DNA from: Bacillota bacterium
GTDB lineage: Bacteria > Bacillota > Clostridia > Christensenellales > Aristaeellaceae
Direction: 5' to 3'
Assembly: GCA_023444095.1 (NCBI GenBank)
Contig: JAEZRP010000032.1
Location: forward strand, 62,001 to 126,000
DNA length: 64,000 nucleotides
Shown here: piece by piece, positions 51,351 to 59,891 of the stretch
Layout of the letters: each line of letters starts with the position of its first letter
Position numbering within the stretch: the first letter of the stretch is position 1
The notes under the pieces: model-generated
Seen by the model: the letters and a program-made list of their open reading frames with translations, nothing else
Databases searched by the model: none
What the model was told of the DNA's origin: nothing
Made by a program: the position numbers and the translations under genes

Positions 51351-52718
51351 TCAGATTGGAAGTCCGCCGAGCGGCCGAACGCGGACCGCTTCCTCCGGCG
51401 CGGCACGCCGAAATTCCGCCTGACAGCGCACCGTCAGCGCCAGCGCGGAGAGCGCCCAGCCGACGGGATTCGCCGCGCAGATTGCCGCAAACCCGAAGGC
51501 CCTTACGCCCCAGAGCGCGCACGCCAGCCTGACCAGCAACTCGTACACGGAGGCGATGAGCGCCTTCCCGGGCATGCCGATCCCCTGCAGGACGTTTTTT
51601 AGGATGGAACCGACGACCTGAAGCGGCAGGGCGACGGCGCACCACAGGAGGTATCGCCCCGCGAGCGGAGTCAGTTCCAGCGCCGCGTCGCCAAACAGCA
51701 GAGGCAAAAACCGCCCGCTGCCCCCGGCCATGATCGCGGCGATCGGCCAAAACACCCCGGTCATAAACAGGAACAGCCTCACCACACCGGTGCGAATCCG
51801 TCCAATGCGGTTCGCACCGTAATTTTGTCCGCTGAACACCTCGGCCGCGCCGCCCAGCACCATTACGGGCATCACGCCGAGCGCGAACAGCCGGTCGGCC
51901 ATCGCGACGGCCGCGACGGTATCGCTCCCCAATGTGTTGATCGCGTACTGAAACGCCGCCGAGCCGGCGGATGCGATGAGGCTCGTAAGTCCGAGCAGTA
52001 CGCCCATCGCAATCAGACGCTTGAGAACATCCAGCTGTGGCACATGCCAAAGTCCGCGCAGGATGCCCGGCCGCGTGCGCAGCACGCGCCTCAGACACAG
52101 AGCCGCTGCGGTCATATGCGCGCACAGGGCCGCAAGCGCCGCACCGACGACGCCCATTCTGAAAAAGATCAGGAACACGACGTCCAGAACAATGTGCAAA
52201 AGCATCCCCAGCGCCTGAAAGAAAAACGGCGTCCTGGTGTCGCCCTCCGCGCGCAGGATCCCCGAGAGCGTCATCATGACAAGCGGAATCGGAAATCCCA
52301 TCAGCACGACCCTGAGGTACTTCGCGGCGTCCCCCGCGATGTCAGCAGGCGTGCCCGCCAGCGCGATCATTTTGCCCGAGAGCGCCGCGGCGGGGATGGC
52401 GACTACGACGGACAGGCACAGGCTTGTCAAAAGCGCCGCGCATGCATATCGGTCCGCCTTTTCCCGGTCGTTCGCGCCCACGGCGAGCGCGATGGGGATC
52501 AGAAATCCCGCACAGAAGCCCATCAAAAAACCCATCGCGAGGAATGCCACAGGCGCTGCGGATGCAATTCCGGCAAACGCCTTCACCCCGGCGATCCGAC
52601 CAATGATCAGGCTGTCCAGGAGGTTCGTGAACTGCATCAAGACGCTGCCCGCCAAGAGCGGCGCACTGAACGCCAGGATTCGCTTCAGCGGGCTTCCCCC
52701 CGTCATATCGATCCGCAC
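51351..52718 (-). CDS. MATE family efflux transporter
   Basis: 455 residues from GTG 52718 with GAGGTG six bases upstream; an ATG four codons later is possible. About 12 membrane helices in two related halves. MTGGSPLKRILAFSAPLLAGSVLMQFTNLLDSLIIGRIAG and GASAAPVAFLAMGFLMGFCAG-like segments, and GFPIPLVMMTLSGILRAEGDTRTP, are typical of clostridial MATE proteins. It exports cationic drugs or metabolites using Na+ or H+. Convergent with the DUF1854 trio and divergent from the AraC gene. Confidence 0.92.
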   Translation of the reverse strand: MRIDMTGGSPLKRILAFSAPLLAGSVLMQFTNLLDSLIIGRIAGVKAFAGIASAAPVAFLAMGFLMGFCAGFLIPIALAVGANDREKADRYACAALLTSLCLSVVVAIPAAALSGKMIALAGTPADIAGDAAKYLRVVLMGFPIPLVMMTLSGILRAEGDTRTPFFFQALGMLLHIVLDVVFLIFFRMGVVGAALAALCAHMTAAALCLRRVLRTRPGILRGLWHVPQLDVLKRLIAMGVLLGLTSLIASAGSAAFQYAINTLGSDTVAAVAMADRLFALGVMPVMVLGGAAEVFSGQNYGANRIGRIRTGVVRLFLFMTGVFWPIAAIMAGGSGRFLPLLFGDAALELTPLAGRYLLWCAVALPLQVVGSILKNVLQGIGMPGKALIASVYELLVRLACALWGVRAFGFAAICAANPVGWALSALALTVRCQAEFRRAAPEEAVRVRPLGGLPI

Positions 52719-52997
52719 GCGCATCACCTCGTAGCATCATATCTGAAATCTCGCGCGGAAAGAACCCCGCCCATCGGTCGGCAACAAGCCCGAATGCGCT
52801 TGCGCTTCATTCCCTATATGCTTCTATCCTTCGTTTTCCTCGTCCGCTCTTCTTCGCCGCGTTTGTCTCGTCGATCGTTCGACTGAACAACGCCTTCCCA
52901 GGAAGAATGCTGTTGAGATCTGCACCGCCGCGGCGGGAAGGTACGCGCCTCGTCCGATTGCGGAATGCGGGGGATGTCGCAGGCGGAAATCTTCGTC

Positions 52998-53026
52998 TTG
53001 TAACGCGGCGCGCATGGTGATATATT
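52998..53026 (+). promoter_or_regulatory. Promoter of the AraC/GyrI-type regulator gene
   Basis: TTGTAA (52998-53003), 17-base spacer, TATATT (53021-53026), 55 bp before the start codon. The rest of the gap 52719-53081 shows no gene; no clear minus-strand promoter for the MATE gene was found. Confidence 0.5.
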
Positions 53027-53081
53027 AGGGTTGCGAAACGAAGGAATTCCCTCGCGCGCTGATGGGGAGGGAAACGGAACG

Positions 53082-54350
53082 ATGCGCGATGCGATCGATC
53101 AGACCGGATATCCCAACAACATCTTTCGCTATATAGAACGCAATATGGCCGAGAAAATCGACACCGCGCTGCTCTCAGCCGTCGGTTCGATTTCCTGTGC
53201 CCAGCTTTACCGCGACTTCTACAGCCTGACCGGACACACCGTCAAGGAGTACGTCCGCAAGCGGCGGCTCTCAAACGCGCTCGCGCTCGCCAAGGCGTCC
53301 GACATGGGATTTGCGCACATCGCCTTCCAATGCGGCTATTCCTCCCATCAGGCACTGTGCCGCGCGGCCAGAGAGACGCTTGGCCTCACGCTGTCCGACT
53401 ATCGGCGCGGCGACACGTATTACTTCTTTCCCCCTTGGAGCGGCAGACCCCCGCACCCGGTGCGCGTGTCGGGCGAAACGATTCCGCGCGCCCGATGCGT
53501 GCTGTATTCCCACGCAAGCCCCAAAAACATCGAGAACCTGGCAGTCGCCGCGCTTTTGCGCGCGTTGCCGGATTACGGCGGGCGGATTTTCGGCAGAAAC
53601 GCAGAGAAGTCGGGCGACAGGTTTTTCTATGCGCTGTTCTTGACCGGTGTAAACGACCTCGGCGCACTGCGCCCGTTCGGCTTTGAGCGATCGTGCGACG
53701 CGCCGGGTGCCGCCGCCCTGTTCGCCTCGACAACGGTTGAAAACGACGCGGACAAAATCGGCGCCGCGTGGGACTACCTCTACACCGAATGGCTGCAGAA
53801 CAGCATGTTCGAGTATACGGGTGAGCCGCATTTTGAGGAATACATCCTCAAAAACGGCCGCCCCGCGAAGCTCAGGCTCTATCTCCCCATCCGCAGGCGG
53901 AATCTGGAGACGAAAATCAGCCTGATCCCCAATCCGGGGCTGCGCTTCCTCGTCGCGCGCAGCGAGGGGCAGGATGCCGAGCGGATCGCGTCCGAGGCGG
54001 CGATTGGTTTCCTCGCGACGCACGATCCCGAGACGCTCAGGGCGTCGAGGGCGTTTTACCTGCGCAAGGAGGCGAACGCCTGCGCGTGCGGCGTCCTCGC
54101 AAATGGCCCCATCCCCATCGTCGGCGCAGAGGGCATAGAGATCCTCGCGACGGATCGGGCCGACTACCTGATGCTGGAAAGCGGCGTCATGGGCGACTAC
54201 GATCGATATGCCGAAACCCTGTCGTCATTCGCGCGGGAAAACGGCCTGGCTGCCGACGAGCGCTGCCTTTTCGCGGTGTACGACGCGTCCGAGAGCTTCG
54301 AAAATCCGCGCATTCGGATGTACTGCCCCATTCATATTGAGAAGAAATGA
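53082..54350 (+). CDS. AraC-type regulator with C-terminal effector-binding domains
   Basis: 422 residues from ATG 53082 (GGGGAGG twelve bases upstream). N-terminal AraC helix-turn-helix pair: SCAQLYRDFYSLTGHTVKEYVRKRRLSNAL and AKASDMGFAHIAFQCGYSSHQALCRAARE (residues about 35-115), then two long regions that resemble GyrI-like/SOUL effector-binding domains (residues about 145-290 and 290-420). It is followed 57 bp later by the large triplicated protein, probably its target gene. The effector is unknown. Confidence 0.82.
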   Translation: MRDAIDQTGYPNNIFRYIERNMAEKIDTALLSAVGSISCAQLYRDFYSLTGHTVKEYVRKRRLSNALALAKASDMGFAHIAFQCGYSSHQALCRAARETLGLTLSDYRRGDTYYFFPPWSGRPPHPVRVSGETIPRARCVLYSHASPKNIENLAVAALLRALPDYGGRIFGRNAEKSGDRFFYALFLTGVNDLGALRPFGFERSCDAPGAAALFASTTVENDADKIGAAWDYLYTEWLQNSMFEYTGEPHFEEYILKNGRPAKLRLYLPIRRRNLETKISLIPNPGLRFLVARSEGQDAERIASEAAIGFLATHDPETLRASRAFYLRKEANACACGVLANGPIPIVGAEGIEILATDRADYLMLESGVMGDYDRYAETLSSFARENGLAADERCLFAVYDASESFENPRIRMYCPIHIEKK

Positions 54351-54407
54351 TAAGACGGGCAGCGCCTTTTTCTGTTATTATCAAGAAAAACGAGACGGGG
54401 GCGAAGA

Positions 54408-57400
54408 ATGATGAGTGAGGCGATCAGAAATCCGAGTCACAGCGAACCGGAGAGCTATCAACCCAAGAGGCCGGAAATCCTAAGCGTGGCCAAAAACGCT
54501 TTGCGGAGCACGCAAGGCGATGATTTGCCAGTCGAATGCGTCCTTCGGCCCAAGGACCGCGTCGCGATGTACAGCGGCGAAAGATGGCCCTACAGCAACG
54601 TGGAACCCGCCGTTTACGGCGCGCTGGGGCTCTTTTACGGCAGAACCGGAAGGCGCGACGGGAGCGGCGCGCTCGTCAACGACGACATGGAATACGCCGT
54701 TCATAACGTGCTGACCGGGCACGCGTTCGGGCTCTTCTTTTGCCTGCCGGAAGATGCGCCAAGCATGGCAGTTTATGGACTTACCTCACGCCCCATGTCG
54801 ATAGGCAACCGTTCGACGGATGAAATCATCAGGGCGATCATGGCGCAGATCGTCCGCGGGAATCTCGTTCACATTGACGAGGGCAATGGCCCCTTCGATT
54901 ATTTGATCTGGGGATATCGGGACGGCGGAGACGTGCTGCTCGGCCATTTATTCGAGCACGGAAACGATATGCAAAATAACGCATACGACTTCGATCATCC
55001 CACGGAGCTCAAGGAGTTGACCCAACGCCTTTCCGACGCGAATCTGTTTCGGAAAAACGGAGAAAAGCCCGGCGGTATCACCGTTTATGCGCCGGACGGC
55101 GAGAAGCTCGACCGGGAAACCCTCTACCGGAAAGCGCTCCTCGAAGGGCGCCGCATGCTGACGCAGGTGGAGGCGCCGCCCGCCATGGACCTTGCGCGCG
55201 TGCATTTCGGCTACGGACAGGCGATTTACGACGAGTGGGTACGCCAGCTCGAACAGGCGAACGCCGAACAAGGCGAGGCCTTCTACTTCGCCTCGCCCGT
55301 GTTTCCTCACTTCATCGCGCTGTACGAAAACCGTTTGCAGCTCCACAAATTCCTGAAGCAGTACGCGGAGATGAACGGTAGTGATACTCTGTCCCGTGCC
55401 GCCGATCTGTGCGGGCGGCTGAAGGATTTGGCCGTGGAGGCGGCCCAGATCGGGTTTGAAAACGAACGCTCGAAGCCCGAGATCCTTGCCATGACCAACA
55501 ACGAGCGGCGGAGCCTTTTGATCCACCTTCTGAAAAGGTGCCGCACCCTTGAACTCGAGATCGCGGAACAGATCGGTATATTCGCGGATTCGCCCGAGAG
55601 CTACGGACCGAAAAGGCCGGAGATTTTGAGCGCGGCAAAACGAGCGACGGCAAATCAGAAGGAGAACGGAGCTTCCGAAAACGCGCTGCCGGGCATTCCT
55701 CCCATGCGATACGGCGACCCGTCTCCGGTCTGCTTCATCGGCACGGTCATGCGCCTGATGGATTTTTTGCATGATCCTATCTGCCAGGACGAACTGTTCG
55801 CTCTCAGCGGCGCGGGGCTCTGCTTCCCGTGGCGAGAAGCATCCAACTGCGACGAAGTCAGCATCATCCCCGAAATCCCGCGCCGGACCTTCGCCGCCTT
55901 GGGGTATGAGTACGAGTATCTGTATGAGCCGGATATCTCCGTCTCACCGCGCCGGTACGCGAAGGATTTCTACATCGCGAAAATCAAAAAATCAATTGAC
56001 GCCGGTCGTCCTGTGGTCGGCTTCGGGTTCACGCATCAAAACTTTGCCTGCCTGATCACCGGGTACTACAAGGGCGGCGACGGCCTATCCCTGCGCGCGT
56101 TCTGGACGCCGGAGGGTTCTCCCGACGGCTATGATACGGCGGATCACGATTATGCCACCGAGGCATGGTATGAGACCTGCTACGGGATCGTCGTGGTCGG
56201 GGAGAAAACCCGCGCCCGGCTGTCGGGGGCGGAAGCATACCGCCACATCATGGAATCGGCAGATTTATTCTCTGGGATGCGCATGGTCGAATCCCAGAAA
56301 ATGGAATACGCCATGGGCGCCTCCTCGTTTGACAGAATGAGGGATTGGCTTCTGGACGATGCCGAATGGGCTGAGTTGTCCCATCAGGAAGCGTTCCTGA
56401 AGCCCTGCGGCCTTTTGCTTTTGGACTATTACCGCGCGAATCTGCGCGAATACCTCAAACGCCTGGGTCGTCAGTTCCCCGGCGTCGTGAGCGAGGCCGC
56501 CGTCACGGCGCTCGATCGCTTTGGGGAATGTTTCCCGGGAAGCGAGCGGAGCCAGCTCCATATGAACGAGTGCGTCGATCCCGCGATCACCGATTTTTCG
56601 ATGCTGCGCGAACGCGCCGTCCGGGAAAAAGTCGCGGCATATGTGGAACGGCTCAAGAGGATGGATGGCGAAACCTTCGCCTGCCTAATGAAAAAAGACA
56701 AGAATCACACGGGTGCCGCCCAAACCATCCCCGCAGAAAAGCCGGAAGGGTACGGTCCGAAAAGGCCGGAAATCCTGAAAACCGCAGAACAGGCGCAACG
56801 GGAGTCTGCTTACCCGGAAGACTTTATTTTGCCGAATCAATCGACCGCCATCCCGCCCGAAATCAGGCATTACGGCCCGGCATACGTGCCGTTTGCCAAT
56901 GAGTTTTCACATTTCCTCGACTATACCGGACAAGGATACGGCTTTCTGTATGACGGCGACTGGTGCAGGGACAGAAGCTACACGATCGCAGACGTCCTCT
57001 CCGGCCATGCCATGGAGCCGTCGAACCTGTTTTCAAAGGAGCGCGTGGAGCTTTTCTGGAGGACGGTTGGGTTTCCGGGGTGCCGCACGTTTTCCGCCGA
57101 TCCCGATCAGGATGACTTCATGAGGGAGTCGGATATGAAGCAGGCGATCCGATACGCGCTTTATCGCCTTAAACAACCGGTCATTCTGCCGCAGGAAAGC
57201 CGCTGGTGGGGAAGCGTCGTCATCGGCTATCGGGACTGCGGGAATGTTCTGGTGATCTACCACCATCTTCCCTATTTCATGGATACGGAGAACAACGCGC
57301 GCCCGCAAATCGAGGAAATCTCAGGCTGGTATCATGACGGCGCTTCGCTATTCATGGCCGGAGCGCGAGAAAAAACACCGTCGCCTGCGGACATTTACCT

Positions 57401-57923
57401 CGAGGGGATTCGCCAGATCCGCTCCTGCCTCGAATCCAACATCCGGGGAGAAAAGCGGCATTTTTCCGACGAATGGGAAGCGTTTTTGCGCCTGCGTGTG
57501 GAGGAAATGATCGCCGAGGTAAGGCGCACCCGTATCGTTCCGGGTGGCGAGCACGGCCCGTTCGCCGAGGATGCGAGCGACGACGCCGCGTGGGAATTCA
57601 TATGCCGCGCCCATGACAGCACGTGGTGCAACATGGCCGAGCGCCGTTATTGCGTGATGAACTTCTTTCGGCAGGCAAAGGAATACTTCCCTGAAGCGGG
57701 AAACGAGCTGCAAGCTTTGGACGACCACTTCTGGCGCGCCAGTGAAATCATGGGAAGCAGGGATGCCGGATACGGAACCGAAGTGGGGGACCCGGTCGAT
57801 ATCGAAATCTTCAAAAATCCGGAGGTCCGGGGACGGATGGCCGACTGCGTCAGGCGGTTTCGGGAGGCCGACGCGATGGGGCTTGCGATGGTCGAAGAAG
57901 TGCTGAAGCAAATCAGGCGATGA
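54408..57923 (+). CDS. Large protein of three tandem domain copies, function unknown
   Basis: 1171 residues. Three units, each starting with a near-identical motif: ESYQPKRPEIL (residue 15), ESYGPKRPEIL (about 397) and EGYGPKRPEIL (about 780), spaced 382, 383 and 392 residues. Each unit has an early segment around a conserved Tyr/Gly, and a later GY..GG(D/N).L motif: LIWGYRDGGDVL, LITGYYKGGDGL, VIGYRDCGNVL, preceded by a 'sida(g)rPV' strand in copies two and three. This pattern recalls papain-like C39/BtrH N-terminal domains, but catalytic residues are not certain. No signal peptide or membrane helix. Likely controlled by the AraC-type gene. Confidence 0.75.
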   Translation: MMSEAIRNPSHSEPESYQPKRPEILSVAKNALRSTQGDDLPVECVLRPKDRVAMYSGERWPYSNVEPAVYGALGLFYGRTGRRDGSGALVNDDMEYAVHNVLTGHAFGLFFCLPEDAPSMAVYGLTSRPMSIGNRSTDEIIRAIMAQIVRGNLVHIDEGNGPFDYLIWGYRDGGDVLLGHLFEHGNDMQNNAYDFDHPTELKELTQRLSDANLFRKNGEKPGGITVYAPDGEKLDRETLYRKALLEGRRMLTQVEAPPAMDLARVHFGYGQAIYDEWVRQLEQANAEQGEAFYFASPVFPHFIALYENRLQLHKFLKQYAEMNGSDTLSRAADLCGRLKDLAVEAAQIGFENERSKPEILAMTNNERRSLLIHLLKRCRTLELEIAEQIGIFADSPESYGPKRPEILSAAKRATANQKENGASENALPGIPPMRYGDPSPVCFIGTVMRLMDFLHDPICQDELFALSGAGLCFPWREASNCDEVSIIPEIPRRTFAALGYEYEYLYEPDISVSPRRYAKDFYIAKIKKSIDAGRPVVGFGFTHQNFACLITGYYKGGDGLSLRAFWTPEGSPDGYDTADHDYATEAWYETCYGIVVVGEKTRARLSGAEAYRHIMESADLFSGMRMVESQKMEYAMGASSFDRMRDWLLDDAEWAELSHQEAFLKPCGLLLLDYYRANLREYLKRLGRQFPGVVSEAAVTALDRFGECFPGSERSQLHMNECVDPAITDFSMLRERAVREKVAAYVERLKRMDGETFACLMKKDKNHTGAAQTIPAEKPEGYGPKRPEILKTAEQAQRESAYPEDFILPNQSTAIPPEIRHYGPAYVPFANEFSHFLDYTGQGYGFLYDGDWCRDRSYTIADVLSGHAMEPSNLFSKERVELFWRTVGFPGCRTFSADPDQDDFMRESDMKQAIRYALYRLKQPVILPQESRWWGSVVIGYRDCGNVLVIYHHLPYFMDTENNARPQIEEISGWYHDGASLFMAGAREKTPSPADIYLEGIRQIRSCLESNIRGEKRHFSDEWEAFLRLRVEEMIAEVRRTRIVPGGEHGPFAEDASDDAAWEFICRAHDSTWCNMAERRYCVMNFFRQAKEYFPEAGNELQALDDHFWRASEIMGSRDAGYGTEVGDPVDIEIFKNPEVRGRMADCVRRFREADAMGLAMVEEVLKQIRR

Positions 57924-57953
57924 CGCAAAACAGTCGGGACCCCGGCCTCGCGC

Positions 57954-59891
57954 TCACGCGCCTGCGCGATAATACTGCGCCTGCGCATTCCACAGCGCAT
58001 GATATTTGCCGCCCTCATCCGCGACCAGCGCGTCGTGAGCGCCGCGTTGGATCAGTCTGCCCTCGTGAAATACGGCGATGTCGTCGCAGAAGCGGCAGCT
58101 CGAGAGGCGATGGCTGATGTATATGGCCGTTCTGCCGCCGACGATACCGCTAAACTTGGAATAGATCTCGTACTCGGCGATCGGGTCGAGCGCGGCGGTC
58201 GGTTCGTCGAGAATGATAAAGGGCGAGGTCGGTTCGCCGGAGACATCCCAGCCCGCTTCTCGGCCGCGCCGATCGAACCGGCAATCCGACCGGTTCGCCG
58301 TGCCCTTGTAAAGCGCGCGTGCGAGTGCGATCTTCTGCGCCTCGCCGCCGGAGATCTCGACGCCCTCCTCGTCAAAGTCCTTGTAGAGGCAGGTCTGCGC
58401 GCCGTCCGGCAGTTGGCGCAGGCGGTCGCCGAACCCGGCTTCCTTCAGGCAGGCCTCGACGCGCTCGCGGTCGTAGTCGGTGCTCGCCGCGACGTTCTGG
58501 CCGAGCTGGAAGGCAAACAACCGGAAATCCTGAAAGACGACCGAAAAGAGATCCATGTACTCGTTGTAGTCATACTTCCTGATGTCGATCCCGTTGAGCA
58601 GGATCGCGCCCTCCGTCGGGTCGTACAGCCGGCAGAGGAGCTTGATGAAGGTCGTCTTTCCGCTTCCGTTCTGTCCAACGACCGCGAGCCGCTTTCCGAT
58701 GCGGAGCTTCATCGACACATGATCGAGCGCGTACGCCTCCGACCCCGGATACCGGAACGACACGTCCCGGAATTCGATTTCGTAGTCGTTGTCGCCGCCC
58801 GCGCAGAACGCGCGCTTTTCGACGGGGAGGGTTCCCTGATATTTGCGGTTCGGGATGTCGAGGTAGCGAAACAACCCTCTCAGATGCGAACAGTAGACCT
58901 CGTTGTCGGCGAGAATGTACAGCATCTCCTGCACCCCTTCGCCAAGGCGCGAAAGCACGCCCACATACTGCACGATGCTGCCCACGCCGAATGCACCGAG
59001 GAACGCCTTGATGACCACAAAGAGATAGCACGCCGCGTTGCCGACGCCGATCACCAGCACCGCGAGCGATGGGTAGGCGGACATTTTCAGGATCGGACCG
59101 GCGCTCTCCACATGGTGCTGATGAAGCCTGCCGAACGCGCGATCGGCGGAGGCCTCCTGCCCGTAGATGCGCACGTCCTTCGCGCGCTCGGGGCTCATGT
59201 AAAGGTCGCGCCCGAAGAACTGATTTGCGCGGTTGAACCAAACAAGCCCCTCGCACCACTTTTCAAAGATTCGGTTTTCGCGCACGGTCGCCCGCGAATT
59301 GCTCAAGCCCCCGAGCAGGACGCAGGCGAGAAGCGCGACCGCCCAAAGAGGCGAATCGGCCACGGCATTCCCTGATCTGCGCGTGAACAGCGTCGCCGTC
59401 ATGGAAATGGAAACGAAGATGCTGACCGAGGCGCTCACAAGGCCCGCGGTGCCCCAGACGAGCTGGGCCAGTCCGTTTCCAAACATATAGAGGTCTTCCT
59501 CGGCCAGCTTTCTTTGATACTGGATTTCCGCGCGCTCCAGGTCGGCGTAGTCCATGGACATCTGCTTGTCGGCGAATATCTTCCCAAAAAAGCCCCACAT
59601 CTGTGATTCCTTTTCGTTCGTGATCCGGTCGATGGCGCTTCGCAGCAGGAACGCCAGAAAGTTCGCGAGAATGACGGCACAGACATATGCGACCAGTCTA
59701 TGAATCCTGCGCGCGCCGGAAATTTCGCCGATGATCCGCGCGGAAAACCAGATCGACGCGAACGGCTGAAGCGCCGACACGAGCGCCGACAGCGCCTTTC
59801 CCCGCGCAAGTCCCGGGCAGTACTTGTTCAGAACGCCAAATCCGCGCGCGGTGAGCCGGGCGCGCGCTTTGATCGTCAGTCTTTCACGCAT
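57954..59891 (-). CDS. ABC exporter half-transporter with an insertion in the ATPase
   Basis: 645 residues. Membrane domain about 1-360, then ATPase: Walker A VVGQNGSGKTTFIKLLC, Q-loop VFQDFRLFAF, signature ISGGEAQKIALARALYK, Walker B FIILDEPTAALDP and H-loop ISHRLSSCRFCDD. Between the signature helix and Walker B there are 28 extra codons (58221-58304, GTANRSDCRF...GEPTSP), absent from its partner. The ATG overlaps the end of the partner by 16 bases, with GGAGG ten bases upstream. It forms a two-gene exporter with the next feature; the substrate is unknown. Confidence 0.88.
   Translation of the reverse strand: MRERLTIKARARLTARGFGVLNKYCPGLARGKALSALVSALQPFASIWFSARIIGEISGARRIHRLVAYVCAVILANFLAFLLRSAIDRITNEKESQMWGFFGKIFADKQMSMDYADLERAEIQYQRKLAEEDLYMFGNGLAQLVWGTAGLVSASVSIFVSISMTATLFTRRSGNAVADSPLWAVALLACVLLGGLSNSRATVRENRIFEKWCEGLVWFNRANQFFGRDLYMSPERAKDVRIYGQEASADRAFGRLHQHHVESAGPILKMSAYPSLAVLVIGVGNAACYLFVVIKAFLGAFGVGSIVQYVGVLSRLGEGVQEMLYILADNEVYCSHLRGLFRYLDIPNRKYQGTLPVEKRAFCAGGDNDYEIEFRDVSFRYPGSEAYALDHVSMKLRIGKRLAVVGQNGSGKTTFIKLLCRLYDPTEGAILLNGIDIRKYDYNEYMDLFSVVFQDFRLFAFQLGQNVAASTDYDRERVEACLKEAGFGDRLRQLPDGAQTCLYKDFDEEGVEISGGEAQKIALARALYKGTANRSDCRFDRRGREAGWDVSGEPTSPFIILDEPTAALDPIAEYEIYSKFSGIVGGRTAIYISHRLSSCRFCDDIAVFHEGRLIQRGAHDALVADEGGKYHALWNAQAQYYRAGA

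Noticed and set aside
52719..53081. Short frames between the MATE and AraC-type genes
   Set aside because: No binding site, no protein-like composition in either direction; only a promoter is supported.
54408..57923. Possibility that the three repeats are an assembly duplication
   Set aside because: The copies share only short motifs and differ along most of their length in both protein and DNA, so they are old duplications.
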